From positions 372,001-436,000 of the forward strand of contig NZ_LT859959.1 in NCBI RefSeq assembly GCF_900176205.1: DNA of 64,000 bases. Reading direction: 5' to 3'. Numbering within the stretch: position 1 is the first letter of the stretch; each line of letters opens with the position of its first letter. The notes beneath the pieces are model-generated. The model ran no database searches. It saw only the letters and a program-made list of their open reading frames with translations, and was not told where the DNA came from. Both the position numbers and the translations under genes were made by a program. Source of the stretch: Bradyrhizobium sp. ORS 285. GTDB taxonomy: Bacteria > Pseudomonadota > Alphaproteobacteria > Rhizobiales > Xanthobacteraceae. Below, piece after piece: positions 49,576 to 58,724 of this stretch.

Positions 49576-50559
49576 ATGACCAACCTCGTCGACATCTCCA
49601 ACCTCACCATCCGCTTCACCGGCGAGCGCACGGTGCATGCGGTGAACGATGTCAGCCTGTCGCTTGGCGATGGCGAGGTGCTGGGCCTGCTCGGCGAGTC
49701 CGGTTCAGGCAAGAGCGTCACCATGCGGGCGCTGATGCGGCTGTTGCCGAAGAAACGTTCCCAGATCTCGGGCCGGGTCCAAGTGATGGGCCGCGACGTG
49801 CTCGCGATGAGCGACGAGGAGCTGTCGCAGTTCCGCGGTCGCACGGTGTCGATGATCTTCCAGGAGCCGGGCCTCGCGCTCGATCCCGTCTATACGATCG
49901 GCCGGCAGATCGCCGAGACGGTGATGCGCCACGAGGGCAAGAGCTACGCGGAAGGCACCGCGCGGGCGCTGGAGATGCTCGATGTCGTCCGCATTCCCTC
50001 GGCCAAGCGACGGCTGGAGTCCTATCCGCACGAGATGTCCGGCGGCATGCGGCAGCGCGCGATGATCGCGCTGGCGCTCGCCTGCCGTCCCAAGGTGCTG
50101 CTCGCGGACGAGCCGACCACCGCTCTCGATGCCACCGTGCAGATCCAGATCCTCCTGCTGCTGCGCGAGCTGCAGCGCGAGTTCGGCATGTCCGTCATCT
50201 TCGTCACCCACGACATCGGCGTGGCGATCGAGATCTGCGACCGTGTCGCGGTGATGTATGCCGGCCAGATCGTGGAGCAGGGCTCCTTGCGCGACATCGT
50301 GCGCCAGCCCGTACATCCCTATGCGCGCGGCCTGCTGGCCTCGACCATCCATGGCGCCAAGCGCGGCGAGCGGCTGCAGACCATCCCGGGCACGCCGCCG
50401 TCGCTCGACCAGGCGCCGCAGAGCTGCTCGTTTGCGCCGCGTTGCAGCCACGCCCAGCCGCGCTGCGCGGAGGCGCTGCCGCCCGCCGTTCAGCTCGGGC
50501 CGCAGCGGCTGGCGCGCTGCATCCTGGCGGAAGCGCCGGCGAGTGTGGCGGCGACGTAA
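49576..50559 (+). CDS. Peptide-type ABC ATP-binding protein (DppD-like)
   Basis: 327 aa from ATG 49576; the frame is open upstream through a palindromic repeat, so the longer start is rejected. Walker [12 protein letters not shown]-loop [10 protein letters not shown], signature [15 protein letters not shown], Walker [13 protein letters not shown], and the C-terminal [15 protein letters not shown]. Pairs with the DppF-like ATPase. It is the last recognisable gene of the importer/amidase operon. Confidence 0.93.
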   Translation: MTNLVDISNLTIRFTGERTVHAVNDVSLSLGDGEVLGLLGESGSGKSVTMRALMRLLPKKRSQISGRVQVMGRDVLAMSDEELSQFRGRTVSMIFQEPGLALDPVYTIGRQIAETVMRHEGKSYAEGTARALEMLDVVRIPSAKRRLESYPHEMSGGMRQRAMIALALACRPKVLLADEPTTALDATVQIQILLLLRELQREFGMSVIFVTHDIGVAIEICDRVAVMYAGQIVEQGSLRDIVRQPVHPYARGLLASTIHGAKRGERLQTIPGTPPSLDQAPQSCSFAPRCSHAQPRCAEALPPAVQLGPQRLARCILAEAPASVAAT

Positions 50560-50628
50560 CGGTTCGCGCGAAACCCGCTGGAACCGTGCATCGCGTGTCG
50601 AAGCGTCGCTGTCGCCTCGCTAAAGTAC

Positions 50629-50659
50629 CGTGGCGCCGGACCGCTCGTTCGGCGCCACG
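50629..50659. other. Perfect 10-bp hairpin just before the GlsB-like start
   Basis: CGTGGCGCCG (50629-50638) pairs with CGGCGCCACG (50650-50659), loop 11 bases. It ends 3 bases before the GAGGA ribosome site at 50662. It could end the importer transcript or form a leader hairpin of the next gene. Confidence 0.45.
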
Positions 50660-50672
50660 TTGAGGACACGCC

Positions 50673-50942
50673 ATGCACGTATCGAACGAAGGTATTCTGG
50701 TCATCCTGTTCGTCGGCCTGATCGCGGGCTGGCTGGCCGGCAAGATCGTGCGCGGCACTGGCTTCGGCCTGATCGGCGACATCGTCATCGGCGTGCTCGG
50801 CGCCCTCGTCGCCAGCGTGATCTTCCCGCGGCTGGGCATCCGGCTCGGAACTGGGCTGGTGTCCGAAATCGTCTATTCCGCGCTCGGCGCGATCATCCTG
50901 CTGCTCGTGGCCCGGTTGGTCCGGACGGGCGGGCGTCTGTAG
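50673..50942 (+). CDS. GlsB/YeaQ/YmgE family stress-response membrane protein
   Basis: 89 aa with three hydrophobic segments: ILVILFVGLIAGWLAGKIVRG, LIGDIVIGVLGALVASVIF and EIVYSALGAIILLLVARLV. This matches the small transglycosylase-associated (GlsB) family, inner-membrane proteins linked to stress responses but of unknown mechanism. GAGGA precedes the ATG by about 7 bases. Confidence 0.9.
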   Translation: MHVSNEGILVILFVGLIAGWLAGKIVRGTGFGLIGDIVIGVLGALVASVIFPRLGIRLGTGLVSEIVYSALGAIILLLVARLVRTGGRL

Positions 50943-51027
50943 CGCCGCCAACGCCGCGGCTGAACGTTTCCGCAGCCGCGTCAGACAGATCAAGCACAAC
51001 AGCTGATTCACGCTAAAGCGGGTGTCG

Positions 51028-51057
51028 TTGGACGCTTGCCGCAGGAATCAGTATATT
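51028..51057 (+). promoter_or_regulatory. Sigma-70-like promoter candidate for the type I secretion genes
   Basis: TTGGAC (51028-51033), an 18-base spacer and TATATT (51052-51057), about 70 bases before the ATG at 51126. A reasonable match in an otherwise GC-rich gap. Confidence 0.4.
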
Positions 51058-51125
51058 TTGCCTTGTTCGCCGCCAGTTTGTGGTTTTGATCGGCGGTCGT
51101 GCAGCTCATTTGATCAATTGAAGAG

Positions 51126-52877
51126 ATGGTGGTGATGGCGGCCGCACCTCACGCGAGGCAATCCGAGCTCAGCGATGCCTTGCGCGGTTGCCGCAGCGCC
51201 TTCATCGGCGTCGGGGTGATGAGCTGCATCATCAACCTGCTGTATCTGACCGGCTCGATCTTCATGCTCGAGGTCTATGACCGGGTGCTGCCGAGCCGCT
51301 CGGTGCCGACGCTGATCGGCCTCATCATCATCGCCGGCGGGCTCTATATCGCCCAGGGCGCGCTCGACATGATCCGCAGCCGCATCCTCGGCCGTATCGG
51401 CACCGCGCTGGACGAGAGCCTGAATGCGCGGGTGTTCGACACGGTGGTGCGGCTGCCGCTGTCGGTCGGCGGCCGCAACGAGGGCCTGCAGCCGTTGCGC
51501 GACCTCGACAACATCAGGAGCTTTCTCGGCAGCCAGGGGCCGGGCGCGTTCTTCGACCTGCCATGGCTGCCGCTGTATCTGGCGATCTGCTTCGCCTTCC
51601 ACGTCCTGCTCGGCGCCACCGCTCTGGTCGGCGCGATCATTCTGGTGACCCTGACCTTGATCACCGAATTTCTGACGCGCACGCCGGCCAAGGAGGCGAT
51701 GGGCCTCGCCGCCCGCCGCAACGATCTCGCCACCGCCAGCCGCCGCAATGCCGAGGTGCTGGTCGCGATGGGCATGAGCGGACGCATGCTGTCGCGCTGG
51801 AGCGAGACCAACGAGAAATATCTCGCCGGCAACCAGCGTGCCAGCGACGTCGCCGGCGGCCTTGGCGCCATCGCCAAGGTGCTGCGGATGATGCTGCAGT
51901 CCGCGGTGCTCGCAGTCGGCGCCTATCTCGTCATCCACCAGGAGGCCACGGCGGGCATCATCATCGCCGGCTCGATCCTGAGCGCGCGGGCTTTGGCGCC
52001 GGTCGATCTCGCGATCGCGCATTGGAAGAGCTTCGTCGCCGCACGCCAGAGCTGGCGCCGGCTCAATCAGCTGCTCGAAACGATGCCGCAGCGATCGGCG
52101 CCGACCCAGCTGCAGCCGCCGGTCGGCAAGCTCTCGGTCGAGGGCATCTCGATCGTCGCGCCCGGCGACAACAAGGCGATCGTCCAGGACGTGACGTTCG
52201 CGCTGTCGGCCGGCAACGGCTTGGGCATCATCGGCCCGAGCGCGTCGGGCAAGTCGTCCCTGGTGCGCGCTCTGGTCGGTGTCTGGCGCCCGGTACGCGG
52301 CCATGTGCGGCTCGACGGCGCGGCGCTCGACCAGTGGTCGTCGGACGAACTCGGCCGCCACATCGGCTATCTGCCGCAGGACGTCGAGCTGTTCGCCGGC
52401 ACTGTGGCGCAGAACATTTCCCGCTTCGATCCGAACGCCACGGCCGACGGCATCATCGCCGCCGCCAAGGAAGCTGGCGTGCACGACATCATCATCAAGA
52501 TGCGCGACGGCTACGACACCCAGATCGGTGAGCAGGGCACGGCGCTCTCCGCGGGTCAGGCGCAGCGTGTGGCGCTGGCGCGCGCGCTGTATGGCAATCC
52601 GTTCCTGATCGTGCTCGACGAGCCGAACTCCAATCTGGACACTGAGGGTGATGAGGCGCTGTCGCGCGCGGTGCGCTCGGCGCGGGCGCGTGGCGCGATC
52701 GTCATCGTCGTCGCGCATCGGCCGATCGGCATCGAGGCGGTCGACCAGGTGCTCGTCATGAAGGACGGCCGCGCGCAGGCGTTCGGCCCGAAGGAGACCG
52801 TGCTCGCGCAGGTGCTGCAGCCGCGACCGCCGGCGCCGATCAAGATCGTCTCGGAAGCCGGAGTGACGAAGCCATGA
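51126..52877 (+). CDS. Type I secretion ABC permease/ATPase (PrtD-like)
   Basis: 583 aa (start 51126; ATG 51135 is an alternative). N-terminal membrane domain without a C39 peptidase or CLD, then an ATPase: Walker A GPSASGKSS near residue 369, signature LSAGQAQRVALARAL, Walker B LIVLDEPNSNLD, H-loop VVAHRP. This is the PrtD/AprD class, which exports RTX proteins and proteases carrying an uncleaved C-terminal signal. Overlaps the HlyD-type adaptor by 4 bp. No TolC-like gene is beside it, so it probably shares one encoded elsewhere. A candidate substrate is the giant protein 13 kb upstream. Confidence 0.93.
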   Translation: MVVMAAAPHARQSELSDALRGCRSAFIGVGVMSCIINLLYLTGSIFMLEVYDRVLPSRSVPTLIGLIIIAGGLYIAQGALDMIRSRILGRIGTALDESLNARVFDTVVRLPLSVGGRNEGLQPLRDLDNIRSFLGSQGPGAFFDLPWLPLYLAICFAFHVLLGATALVGAIILVTLTLITEFLTRTPAKEAMGLAARRNDLATASRRNAEVLVAMGMSGRMLSRWSETNEKYLAGNQRASDVAGGLGAIAKVLRMMLQSAVLAVGAYLVIHQEATAGIIIAGSILSARALAPVDLAIAHWKSFVAARQSWRRLNQLLETMPQRSAPTQLQPPVGKLSVEGISIVAPGDNKAIVQDVTFALSAGNGLGIIGPSASGKSSLVRALVGVWRPVRGHVRLDGAALDQWSSDELGRHIGYLPQDVELFAGTVAQNISRFDPNATADGIIAAAKEAGVHDIIIKMRDGYDTQIGEQGTALSAGQAQRVALARALYGNPFLIVLDEPNSNLDTEGDEALSRAVRSARARGAIVIVVAHRPIGIEAVDQVLVMKDGRAQAFGPKETVLAQVLQPRPPAPIKIVSEAGVTKP

Positions 52878-54214
52878 GCAGCCAAGTCATCATCGGTCCT
52901 GTTCCCGGGCTGCGCAAGCCCGAGAGCGTGCGCGACTCGATCCGCCGTCATTTGCTGGTCGGCATGGGCGTCGTCATTGCCGTGGCCGGCGGCATGGGCG
53001 GCTGGGCCGCCACGCAGGAAATCTCCGGCGCGCTGATTGCGCCGGGCCAGATCGTGGTCGAATCCAACGTCAAGAAGGTGCAGCACCCGACCGGCGGCGT
53101 GGTCGGCGAACTCCGCGCGCGCGACGGCGACGTGGTCAAATCAGGCGACATCGTGGTGCGGCTCGATGACACCGTGACCAAAGCGTCGCTCGCCATCGTC
53201 ACCAAGAATCTCGACGCGCTGCAGGCGCGGGCCGCCCGGCTCGAGGCGGAGCAGCGCGGCTGGGCCAAGATCCTGTTTCCGCCGCAGCTGCTGCAGCGCA
53301 TGGGCGATCCCGAGGTCAAGAGCCTGACAGCGAGCGAGACCAAGCTGTTCGAGGTGCGCGTCAACGGCCGCATCGGCCAGAAGGCGCAACTGCGCGAGCG
53401 CGTGGCCCAGCTGACGGAGGAGATCGAGGGCCTGTCGGCGCAGGTCGCCGCCAAGGACCAGGAGATCGCGCTGGTGCAGAAGGAGCTCGACGGCGTGCGT
53501 CAGCTCTATGAGCAGCATCTGGTGCAGTTGTCGCGCCTCACCACGCTGGAGCGCGACGCCGCCCGCCTCAATGGCGAGCGCGCGCAATACATCGCCGCGC
53601 GCGCCCAGGCCAAGGGCAAGATCAGTGAGACCGAGTTGCAGATCATCCAGGTCGACAAGGACATGGTCAGCGAAGTGTCCAAGGATCTGCGCGAGACCAC
53701 CGACAAGATCGGCGAGTTCGTCGAGCGCAAGGTCACCGCCGAGGATCAGCTCCGCCGCGTCGACATCCGCGCGCCGCAGGACGGCATGGTGCTGCAATCC
53801 TCCGTGCACACCGTCGGCGGCGTCATCACCGCCGGCGACACCATCATGCTGATCGTGCCGCAGAGCGACGACCTGCAGGTCGAAGCCAAGGTCAACCCGC
53901 AGGACATCGACAAGCTGCAGGTGGGGCAGAAGACGCTGCTGCGGCTGTCGGCCTTCAACCAGCGCACCACGCCGGAATTGAACGGTGTCGTCAGCCGCGT
54001 CTCGCCCGATGTCACCACCGACCAGCGCACGGGGCAGAGCTACTACACCATCCGCGTCTCGATGTCGCCGGAGGAGATCGCGCGCTTGGGCGACGTCAAG
54101 CTGATCCCGGGCATGCCGGCCGAAGCCTTCGTCCAGACCGGCGACCGCACCGTGATCTCCTACCTGATGAAGCCGCTGCACGACCAGCTGATGCGGGCGT
54201 TCCGGGAGAAGTGA
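52874..54214 (+). CDS. HlyD-family type I secretion adaptor (PrtE-like)
   Basis: 446 aa. One N-terminal membrane segment (about 30-50), the lipoyl/barrel half-motif GQIVVESNVKKVQHPTGGVV, a long coiled coil (about 110-310), then KVTAEDQLRRVDIRAPQDGMV and the C-terminal barrel. Links the ABC protein to an outer-membrane TolC-type channel. Translationally coupled to the ABC gene. Confidence 0.93.
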   Translation: MSSQVIIGPVPGLRKPESVRDSIRRHLLVGMGVVIAVAGGMGGWAATQEISGALIAPGQIVVESNVKKVQHPTGGVVGELRARDGDVVKSGDIVVRLDDTVTKASLAIVTKNLDALQARAARLEAEQRGWAKILFPPQLLQRMGDPEVKSLTASETKLFEVRVNGRIGQKAQLRERVAQLTEEIEGLSAQVAAKDQEIALVQKELDGVRQLYEQHLVQLSRLTTLERDAARLNGERAQYIAARAQAKGKISETELQIIQVDKDMVSEVSKDLRETTDKIGEFVERKVTAEDQLRRVDIRAPQDGMVLQSSVHTVGGVITAGDTIMLIVPQSDDLQVEAKVNPQDIDKLQVGQKTLLRLSAFNQRTTPELNGVVSRVSPDVTTDQRTGQSYYTIRVSMSPEEIARLGDVKLIPGMPAEAFVQTGDRTVISYLMKPLHDQLMRAFREK

Positions 54215-54271
54215 GGGCGGTCACTGCCTCCTTGCGTTGTGAGAGGCCACCGGCAGCGCCTCACATTCACT

Positions 54272-54424
54272 GTCATCCCGACGAACGCCGGGATCCATAA
54301 CCACAGGCGGTGGTTGGTTCGCGCGAAGGGTCGACGCGCAGCCTGCCCCAAGACAGATCACGCGGTATGGGTCCCGGATCGGCGCCCGCCGCCGCTTTGC
54401 GTCGACGGGCTTGTCCGGGACGAC
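54272..54424. repeat. Palindromic element, family B, tandem unit 1 (153 bp)
   Basis: Begins GTCATCCCGACGAACGCCGG and ends TTGTCCGGGACGAC. It is nearly identical to the next unit over its second half, including cagcctgccc and gatcacgcggtatgggtccc. It lies in the 420-bp gap 54215-54634, which contains no gene. Confidence 0.85.
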
Positions 54425-54475
54425 ACCATTTTTTCCACGCGAGTTTTGTTCTCGCAGCTAACCACACACTCTGAC

Positions 54476-54628
54476 GTCATCCCGGCGAACGCCGGGATCC
54501 ATAACCATAGGCGGATATTGGTTTGCGCGGAGGTTCAACGCGCAGCCTGCCCTAAGACAGATCACGCGGTATGGGTCCCGGATCGGCGCCCGCCGCCGCT
54601 TCGCGTCGCCGGGCTTGTCCGGGACGAC
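54476..54628. repeat. Palindromic element, family B, tandem unit 2 (153 bp)
   Basis: Same length and order as unit 1, 204 bp further on, with a few substitutions (for example the left arm CCCGGCGAACGCCGGG is now a perfect hairpin). Two direct copies separated by 51 bp suggest local duplication or repeated insertion. Confidence 0.85.
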
Positions 54629-54634
54629 AGCGAG

Positions 54635-55117
54635 CTACCGATCGAGCTTGGTGAGCAACAGCTCCAGCGCGCTCTTCGCGAACAGCTGCATGTTGGCGGC
54701 CCGGTCGCTGCTGCCGCTCTCCAGCGTGACCACCGCAGATTCCGGACCGGCAACGGCAAAACACGCGTGGCCTGCCGCGTCGCCGTAGCGGTTGCCCGTC
54801 GGGCCTGCCGCGCCGGTCTCTGACAGGCCCCAATCCGTGGCGAAGCGCGTTCTGATCTGCCGTGCCAGCAATTCCGCATACGGCTCCGACGCCGAGCGGA
54901 TGCCCTTCATCGCCTCGTCGGGAATGTCCATCAGCACGCGTCGCGCGTCGCGCGTATAGACCACGGCGCCGCCGAGGAAGTAGGCCGAGGCGCCGGGCAC
55001 TGCGAGCAGCGCCGCCGCGATGAGCCCGCCAGCCGAGGACTCCGCCACCGCAATGGTCTGCTTGCGCGCGATCAGCCGGGCCGCGACCTGCTCGGCAACC
55101 GCAATCAGTTCATCCAT
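54635..55117 (-). CDS. pncC: CinA-family nicotinamide-nucleotide amidohydrolase (PncC-like)
   Basis: 160 aa from ATG 55117, the size of the stand-alone CinA C-terminal domain. Signature AVAESSAGGLIAAALLAVPGAS with the catalytic Ser, then GGAVVYTRDARR and SETGAAGPTGNRYGDAAG. It deamidates NMN to nicotinate mononucleotide for NAD salvage. Longer in-frame starts (to 55246) cross a terminator and are rejected. Confidence 0.88.
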   Translation of the reverse strand: MDELIAVAEQVAARLIARKQTIAVAESSAGGLIAAALLAVPGASAYFLGGAVVYTRDARRVLMDIPDEAMKGIRSASEPYAELLARQIRTRFATDWGLSETGAAGPTGNRYGDAAGHACFAVAGPESAVVTLESGSSDRAANMQLFAKSALELLLTKLDR

Positions 55118-55144
55118 GACAGACCTCGCCTCCGCTGTCGCCGC

Positions 55145-55180
55145 AAACAAAAAGGGCGGCATCGGATGATGCCGCCCGCG
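55145..55180 (-). terminator. Rho-independent terminator of the carboxylate symporter gene
   Basis: Perfect 10-bp stem GGGCGGCATC/GATGCCGCCC (55154-55163 with 55168-55177) and 4-base loop. On the minus strand it is followed by TTTTTGTTTG. It lies 23 bp after the stop of the gene at 55200-56513. Confidence 0.88.
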
Positions 55181-55199
55181 ATGCAAACAGACAACCCGG

Positions 55200-56513
55200 T
55201 CAGGCCGTCGCCGGCTCGCGCGCCGCGACCGCTTGCTGGCCGCCACGATAGACGGTCAGCGCGGCGATGATGCCGAGCACGGCGGCGAACATCAGCCAGA
55301 AGCCGGGCGAGGCCTTATCGCCGGTCTTCTCGATCAGCCAGGTGGCCGCGAACGGCGTGAACGTGCCGAACAGCGCCGCGGCCAGCGCGAAGGCCAGCGA
55401 GAAGCAGGTGGTGCGGACATGCGCCGGCACGATCTCGACCAGCGCGCCGAGCATGGTGCCGCTATACATGCCGAAGTAGAACGAGAACATCATCTCGACC
55501 GCCAGCATCTTGCCGAAGCTCGGCGCCGACACCAGCCAGCTCAGCGCCGGATAGGCCGTGAGCAGCGACAGCACGGCGATCCCGATCAGCACCGGCTTGC
55601 GGCCGATCCTGTCGGACAGCGCGCCGCCCACCGGATTCCAGATGAAGTTGGTGACCGCGACCAGGAGCGTGACCAGCAGCGCGTCCGCCGTCGACAGCTT
55701 CAGCACGGTCTTGCCGAAGGTCGGCGTGTAGACAGTGACGAAGTAGAACGTCGTCGTCGTCAGGATCGCGATCATCATGCCGAGCAGCACGATGCGCCAG
55801 TTGGCGAGCGCGGAAGCGAACACCTCGCTGGTGGTCGGGTGTTTCTTCATCGCCAGGAACGCCGGAGTCTCCTCCAGCGTGCGGCGGAGGAAGAAGATCA
55901 GCGGGATGATCAGGCAGCCGACGAAGAACGGGATGCGCCAGCCCCACGCGGTCACGGTCGCCGCCGGCATGCTCTCGCTGAGCAGATAACCCAGGATGGA
56001 CGCCACGAAGATCGCGACCTGCTGGCTCGACGATTGGAACGAGGTGTAGAAGCCGCGATTGCCGGGCGTGGCAATCTCCGACAGATAGACCGACACGCCG
56101 CCGAGTTCGACGCCCGCCGAGAAGCCCTGCAGCAGGCGACCGAGCAGCACGATGATCGGCGCAGCGACGCCGATGGTCTCGTAGGTCGGGCAGAAGGCGA
56201 TCACGACCGTGCCGGCGGCCATGATGCCGAGCGTCACGATCAGGCCCTGGCGGCGGCCGATCTTGTCGATATAGGCGCCGAGCACGATGGCGCCGACCGG
56301 GCGCATCAGCGCGCCGAGCCAGAACACGCCGAACGTGTTGAGCAGTGATGCCGTCTCGTCGGTCGAGGGGAAGAACGCCTTGCCGATCGCGGCGGCATAG
56401 AACCCGAACAGGAAGAAGTCGAACTGCTCGAGGAAATTGCCGCTGGTGGCGCGCAGGATCGCGCCGATGCGCGACTTGATGGTGGCCGGCTGCTGGGGTG
56501 AGGTCGATGACAC
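55200..56513 (-). CDS. MHS-family proton symporter (citrate/tricarballylate type)
   Basis: 437 aa, twelve membrane segments. Metabolite:H+ symporter signatures: [46 protein letters not shown] and [29 protein letters not shown]. Relatives import citrate or similar carboxylates with protons. It is directly downstream of a GcvA-like LysR gene on the same strand, a possible regulator, and ends at a clear terminator. Confidence 0.9.
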   Translation of the reverse strand: MSSTSPQQPATIKSRIGAILRATSGNFLEQFDFFLFGFYAAAIGKAFFPSTDETASLLNTFGVFWLGALMRPVGAIVLGAYIDKIGRRQGLIVTLGIMAAGTVVIAFCPTYETIGVAAPIIVLLGRLLQGFSAGVELGGVSVYLSEIATPGNRGFYTSFQSSSQQVAIFVASILGYLLSESMPAATVTAWGWRIPFFVGCLIIPLIFFLRRTLEETPAFLAMKKHPTTSEVFASALANWRIVLLGMMIAILTTTTFYFVTVYTPTFGKTVLKLSTADALLVTLLVAVTNFIWNPVGGALSDRIGRKPVLIGIAVLSLLTAYPALSWLVSAPSFGKMLAVEMMFSFYFGMYSGTMLGALVEIVPAHVRTTCFSLAFALAAALFGTFTPFAATWLIEKTGDKASPGFWLMFAAVLGIIAALTVYRGGQQAVAAREPATA

Positions 56514-56632
56514 GCGAGAAAACTCCTACCGTCGAGTGGCTCGTGCGGAAGTCATTCTGCGCCGGCCGATGGATGAGGTGTGACAATCTGCCACGCGACA
56601 TCGTGCCGGCCAATAGATTTGAGGCCAAATCC

Positions 56633-57553
56633 TTAAGGCTGAACAGGAATCGGCGAGACGCCCTTCTGCTGCGCCGCACCCTTGAGCCACTGACGGAACG
56701 CCTTCAGTTTCGGCGAATCGGTCCGCCCCTCGGGTGAGACCAGGTAGAAGCCGGCGTCGCTCGGCAGGGTCATCTTGAACGGCACCACCAGCCGCCCCTT
56801 GGCGATGTCGTCCTGGACATAGGCCGTGCGTCCGATCGCGACGCCGAGGCCGTCGATCGCGGCCTGAACCGTCATCAGCGACAGGTCGAAGCTCAGCCGG
56901 CTCTGCCTGGACATCTCCACCGGCAGGCCCGCTGCCGTCAGCCACAGCCGCCAGTCGTCGTCATAGCCGCCGCTCGCCTGCAGCAGCGTGTGATGGGCGA
57001 GGTCCTCCGGACAACGCAGCGGCTTGGGTCCCTGCAGCAGCGCCGGGCTGCACACTGGAAACAGCTCGTCGGCCATCAGCCATTCCGCCCGCACACCCGG
57101 CCAGTGGCCACGGCCATAGCGGATCGCGGCGTCGACATCGTCCTTGCGGAAGTCGACCAGCGCGGTCGAGGTGGTGATGCGGACGTCGATGGTGGGATGC
57201 GCCTCCTGGAACGCGGTCAGCCGCGGCAGCAGCCATTTGGCGGCCAGCGAGGCGATGGTCGAGACCGTCAGCACCTTGGCGTTGTCCTTGCGCACCAGCC
57301 GCTCGGTCGCCAGCCGGAGATCGTCGAACGCGGCGCGGACCAACGGCAGGTAGTCCCGCGCCTGCGGCGTCAGCGTCAGGCTGCGGTTCTGCCGAACGAA
57401 CAGCCGCAAGCCGAGCTCGTCCTCCAACCGCTTGATCTGATGGCTGATTGCGGTCTGCGTCACGTTCAGCTCCGAGGCCGCGCGGGTGAAGCTGAGATGC
57501 CGCGCCGCGGCCTCGAACGCCCGCAATCCATTCAGCGACGGCAGCCGGGTCAT
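56633..57553 (-). CDS. LysR-family regulator (GcvA-like)
   Basis: 306 aa from ATG 57553, chosen for AGGGAGG 7 bases upstream; the ATG at 57574 lacks this. N-terminal winged helix (LNGLRAFEAAARHLSFTRAASELNVTQTAISHQIKRLEDELG) and a C-terminal effector domain (DVDAAIRYGRGHWPGVRAEWL), a pattern close to GcvA-type regulators. It likely controls the adjacent symporter and/or the divergent DUF1127 gene 115 bp away. Confidence 0.92.
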   Translation of the reverse strand: MTRLPSLNGLRAFEAAARHLSFTRAASELNVTQTAISHQIKRLEDELGLRLFVRQNRSLTLTPQARDYLPLVRAAFDDLRLATERLVRKDNAKVLTVSTIASLAAKWLLPRLTAFQEAHPTIDVRITTSTALVDFRKDDVDAAIRYGRGHWPGVRAEWLMADELFPVCSPALLQGPKPLRCPEDLAHHTLLQASGGYDDDWRLWLTAAGLPVEMSRQSRLSFDLSLMTVQAAIDGLGVAIGRTAYVQDDIAKGRLVVPFKMTLPSDAGFYLVSPEGRTDSPKLKAFRQWLKGAAQQKGVSPIPVQP

Positions 57554-57668
57554 CCAGAGCCTCCCTTGGTCCATGAGCTTATTTCATCCGAAACGGTAGT
57601 AAATGTCGTTTGTAGATGAAGCGCAAGCCCTCGATAGTGCAGCCTCACTGCTTTCCCAGGAGGCTTTC

Positions 57669-57872
57669 ATGACCCTTTACGTCTCCTCGCCAATGACGAA
57701 ACATCATGCGCCAGGGTTCTGGTCCGATGTGGCCGAGCTGCTCGCAGCCTGGCGCTTCCGCTACCGCACCCGGCACGAACTGGCGCAATGGTCGGAGCGC
57801 GATCTGCACGACCTCGGCCTCTCCCGCAGCGACATCGCCGCCGAGATCGACAAGCCGTTCTGGCGGGGTTGA
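57669..57872 (+). CDS. DUF1127 (YjiS-like) small protein
   Basis: 67 aa from ATG 57669 with AGGAGG upstream. Core RFRYRTRHELAQWSERDLHDLGLSRSDIAAEIDKPFWRG is the DUF1127 domain. Such small arginine-rich proteins in alphaproteobacteria take part in RNA turnover and phosphate or stress responses in studied cases. Role here unknown. Confidence 0.92.
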   Translation: MTLYVSSPMTKHHAPGFWSDVAELLAAWRFRYRTRHELAQWSERDLHDLGLSRSDIAAEIDKPFWRG

Positions 57873-57951
57873 GCCCCTCACTCATCCCCGCCGCGCCGGC
57901 GCCGCTCCGCAAAGGAGGGCGCCGGCAGATCTCTTCTCGAGGAAGCCCGCC

Positions 57952-58527
57952 ATGCCGACGCCTGCTGTTGCCGACCGACTTGCAGTGCCCGACGTCATCC
58001 ACACGAGGCGTGGCGAGCTCGTCAGGCTCCATTTCGCGACATCGAAGGACGCCGAGGCGCTGCAGGCCTATGTTCGATCTTTGAGCCAGCGCTCGCGCCA
58101 CAGGCGTTTTCTTGGCGCTCTCAGCGAACTGCCGAAGGCTGTGCTCGAGGATTTCGTCGCGCTCGGCCGCAATGACCGCTACAGCCTCCTCGCAACCATG
58201 GAGCAGGACGGTGTCGAAAGCATCGTGGCTGAGGCACGCTACGCATTTGATCGCGAGACCGGCCGCGTCGAGTTTGGTCTGTCGGTACATGACCGCCGGC
58301 ACGGCCACGGCATCGGCCCGGCCTTGATTGCGGACCTGGAGCGTCGCGCAGCCGCCCTCGGCGGGGTCACGCTGTCAGGCGACGCGCTGCGCACTAACGA
58401 CGTGATGATCGCGCTCGCCAGAAAGGCCGGCTTCACGATCCAGCCGCATACGGATGATTGGACGCTCGTGCGGTTCGAGAAGGGGGTGCAGCCATGTGGT
58501 CCAGAACTGCGTATTGTTTTGCCCTGA
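57952..58527 (+). CDS. GNAT-family N-acetyltransferase
   Basis: 191 aa from ATG 57952 with GAGGAA upstream. GNAT features: an N-terminal strand-helix region (LVRLHFATSKDAEALQAYV), the acetyl-CoA loop HDRRHGHGIGPALIADLERRA (R/QxxGxG/A variant) and ALARKAGF near the C terminus. Substrate unknown. Starts 79 bp after the DUF1127 gene and is followed by a family C palindrome. Confidence 0.87.
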   Translation: MPTPAVADRLAVPDVIHTRRGELVRLHFATSKDAEALQAYVRSLSQRSRHRRFLGALSELPKAVLEDFVALGRNDRYSLLATMEQDGVESIVAEARYAFDRETGRVEFGLSVHDRRHGHGIGPALIADLERRAAALGGVTLSGDALRTNDVMIALARKAGFTIQPHTDDWTLVRFEKGVQPCGPELRIVLP

Positions 58528-58558
58528 TGACATGATGAGCGTCATCTCGAACGCGATG

Positions 58559-58713
58559 CGTAGGGTGGGCAAAGGCGCGTTCTCGACGCATCCGCATGAC
58601 GCGCTGTCGACGCGCCGTGCCCACCGTCTCTCAGCGAGCACGCGGCGACAATGGTGGGCACGTCGCGCGGCGTGATGCTGCGCATCCCGCGGCACGCCTT
58701 TGCCCACCCTACG
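58559..58713. repeat. Palindromic element, family C (155 bp)
   Basis: CGTAGGGTGGGCAAAGGCG (58559-58577) and CGCCTTTGCCCACCCTACG (58695-58713) are perfect 19-bp inverted repeats. The inside is longer than in the copy at 40641-40736. It lies between convergent GNAT and SDR genes. Confidence 0.88.
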
Positions 58714-58724
58714 AAGTAACCCTC

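Noticed and set aside
54272..54628. Possible CRISPR-like array
   Set aside because: Only two 153-bp palindromic copies, far longer than CRISPR repeats, and no cas genes.
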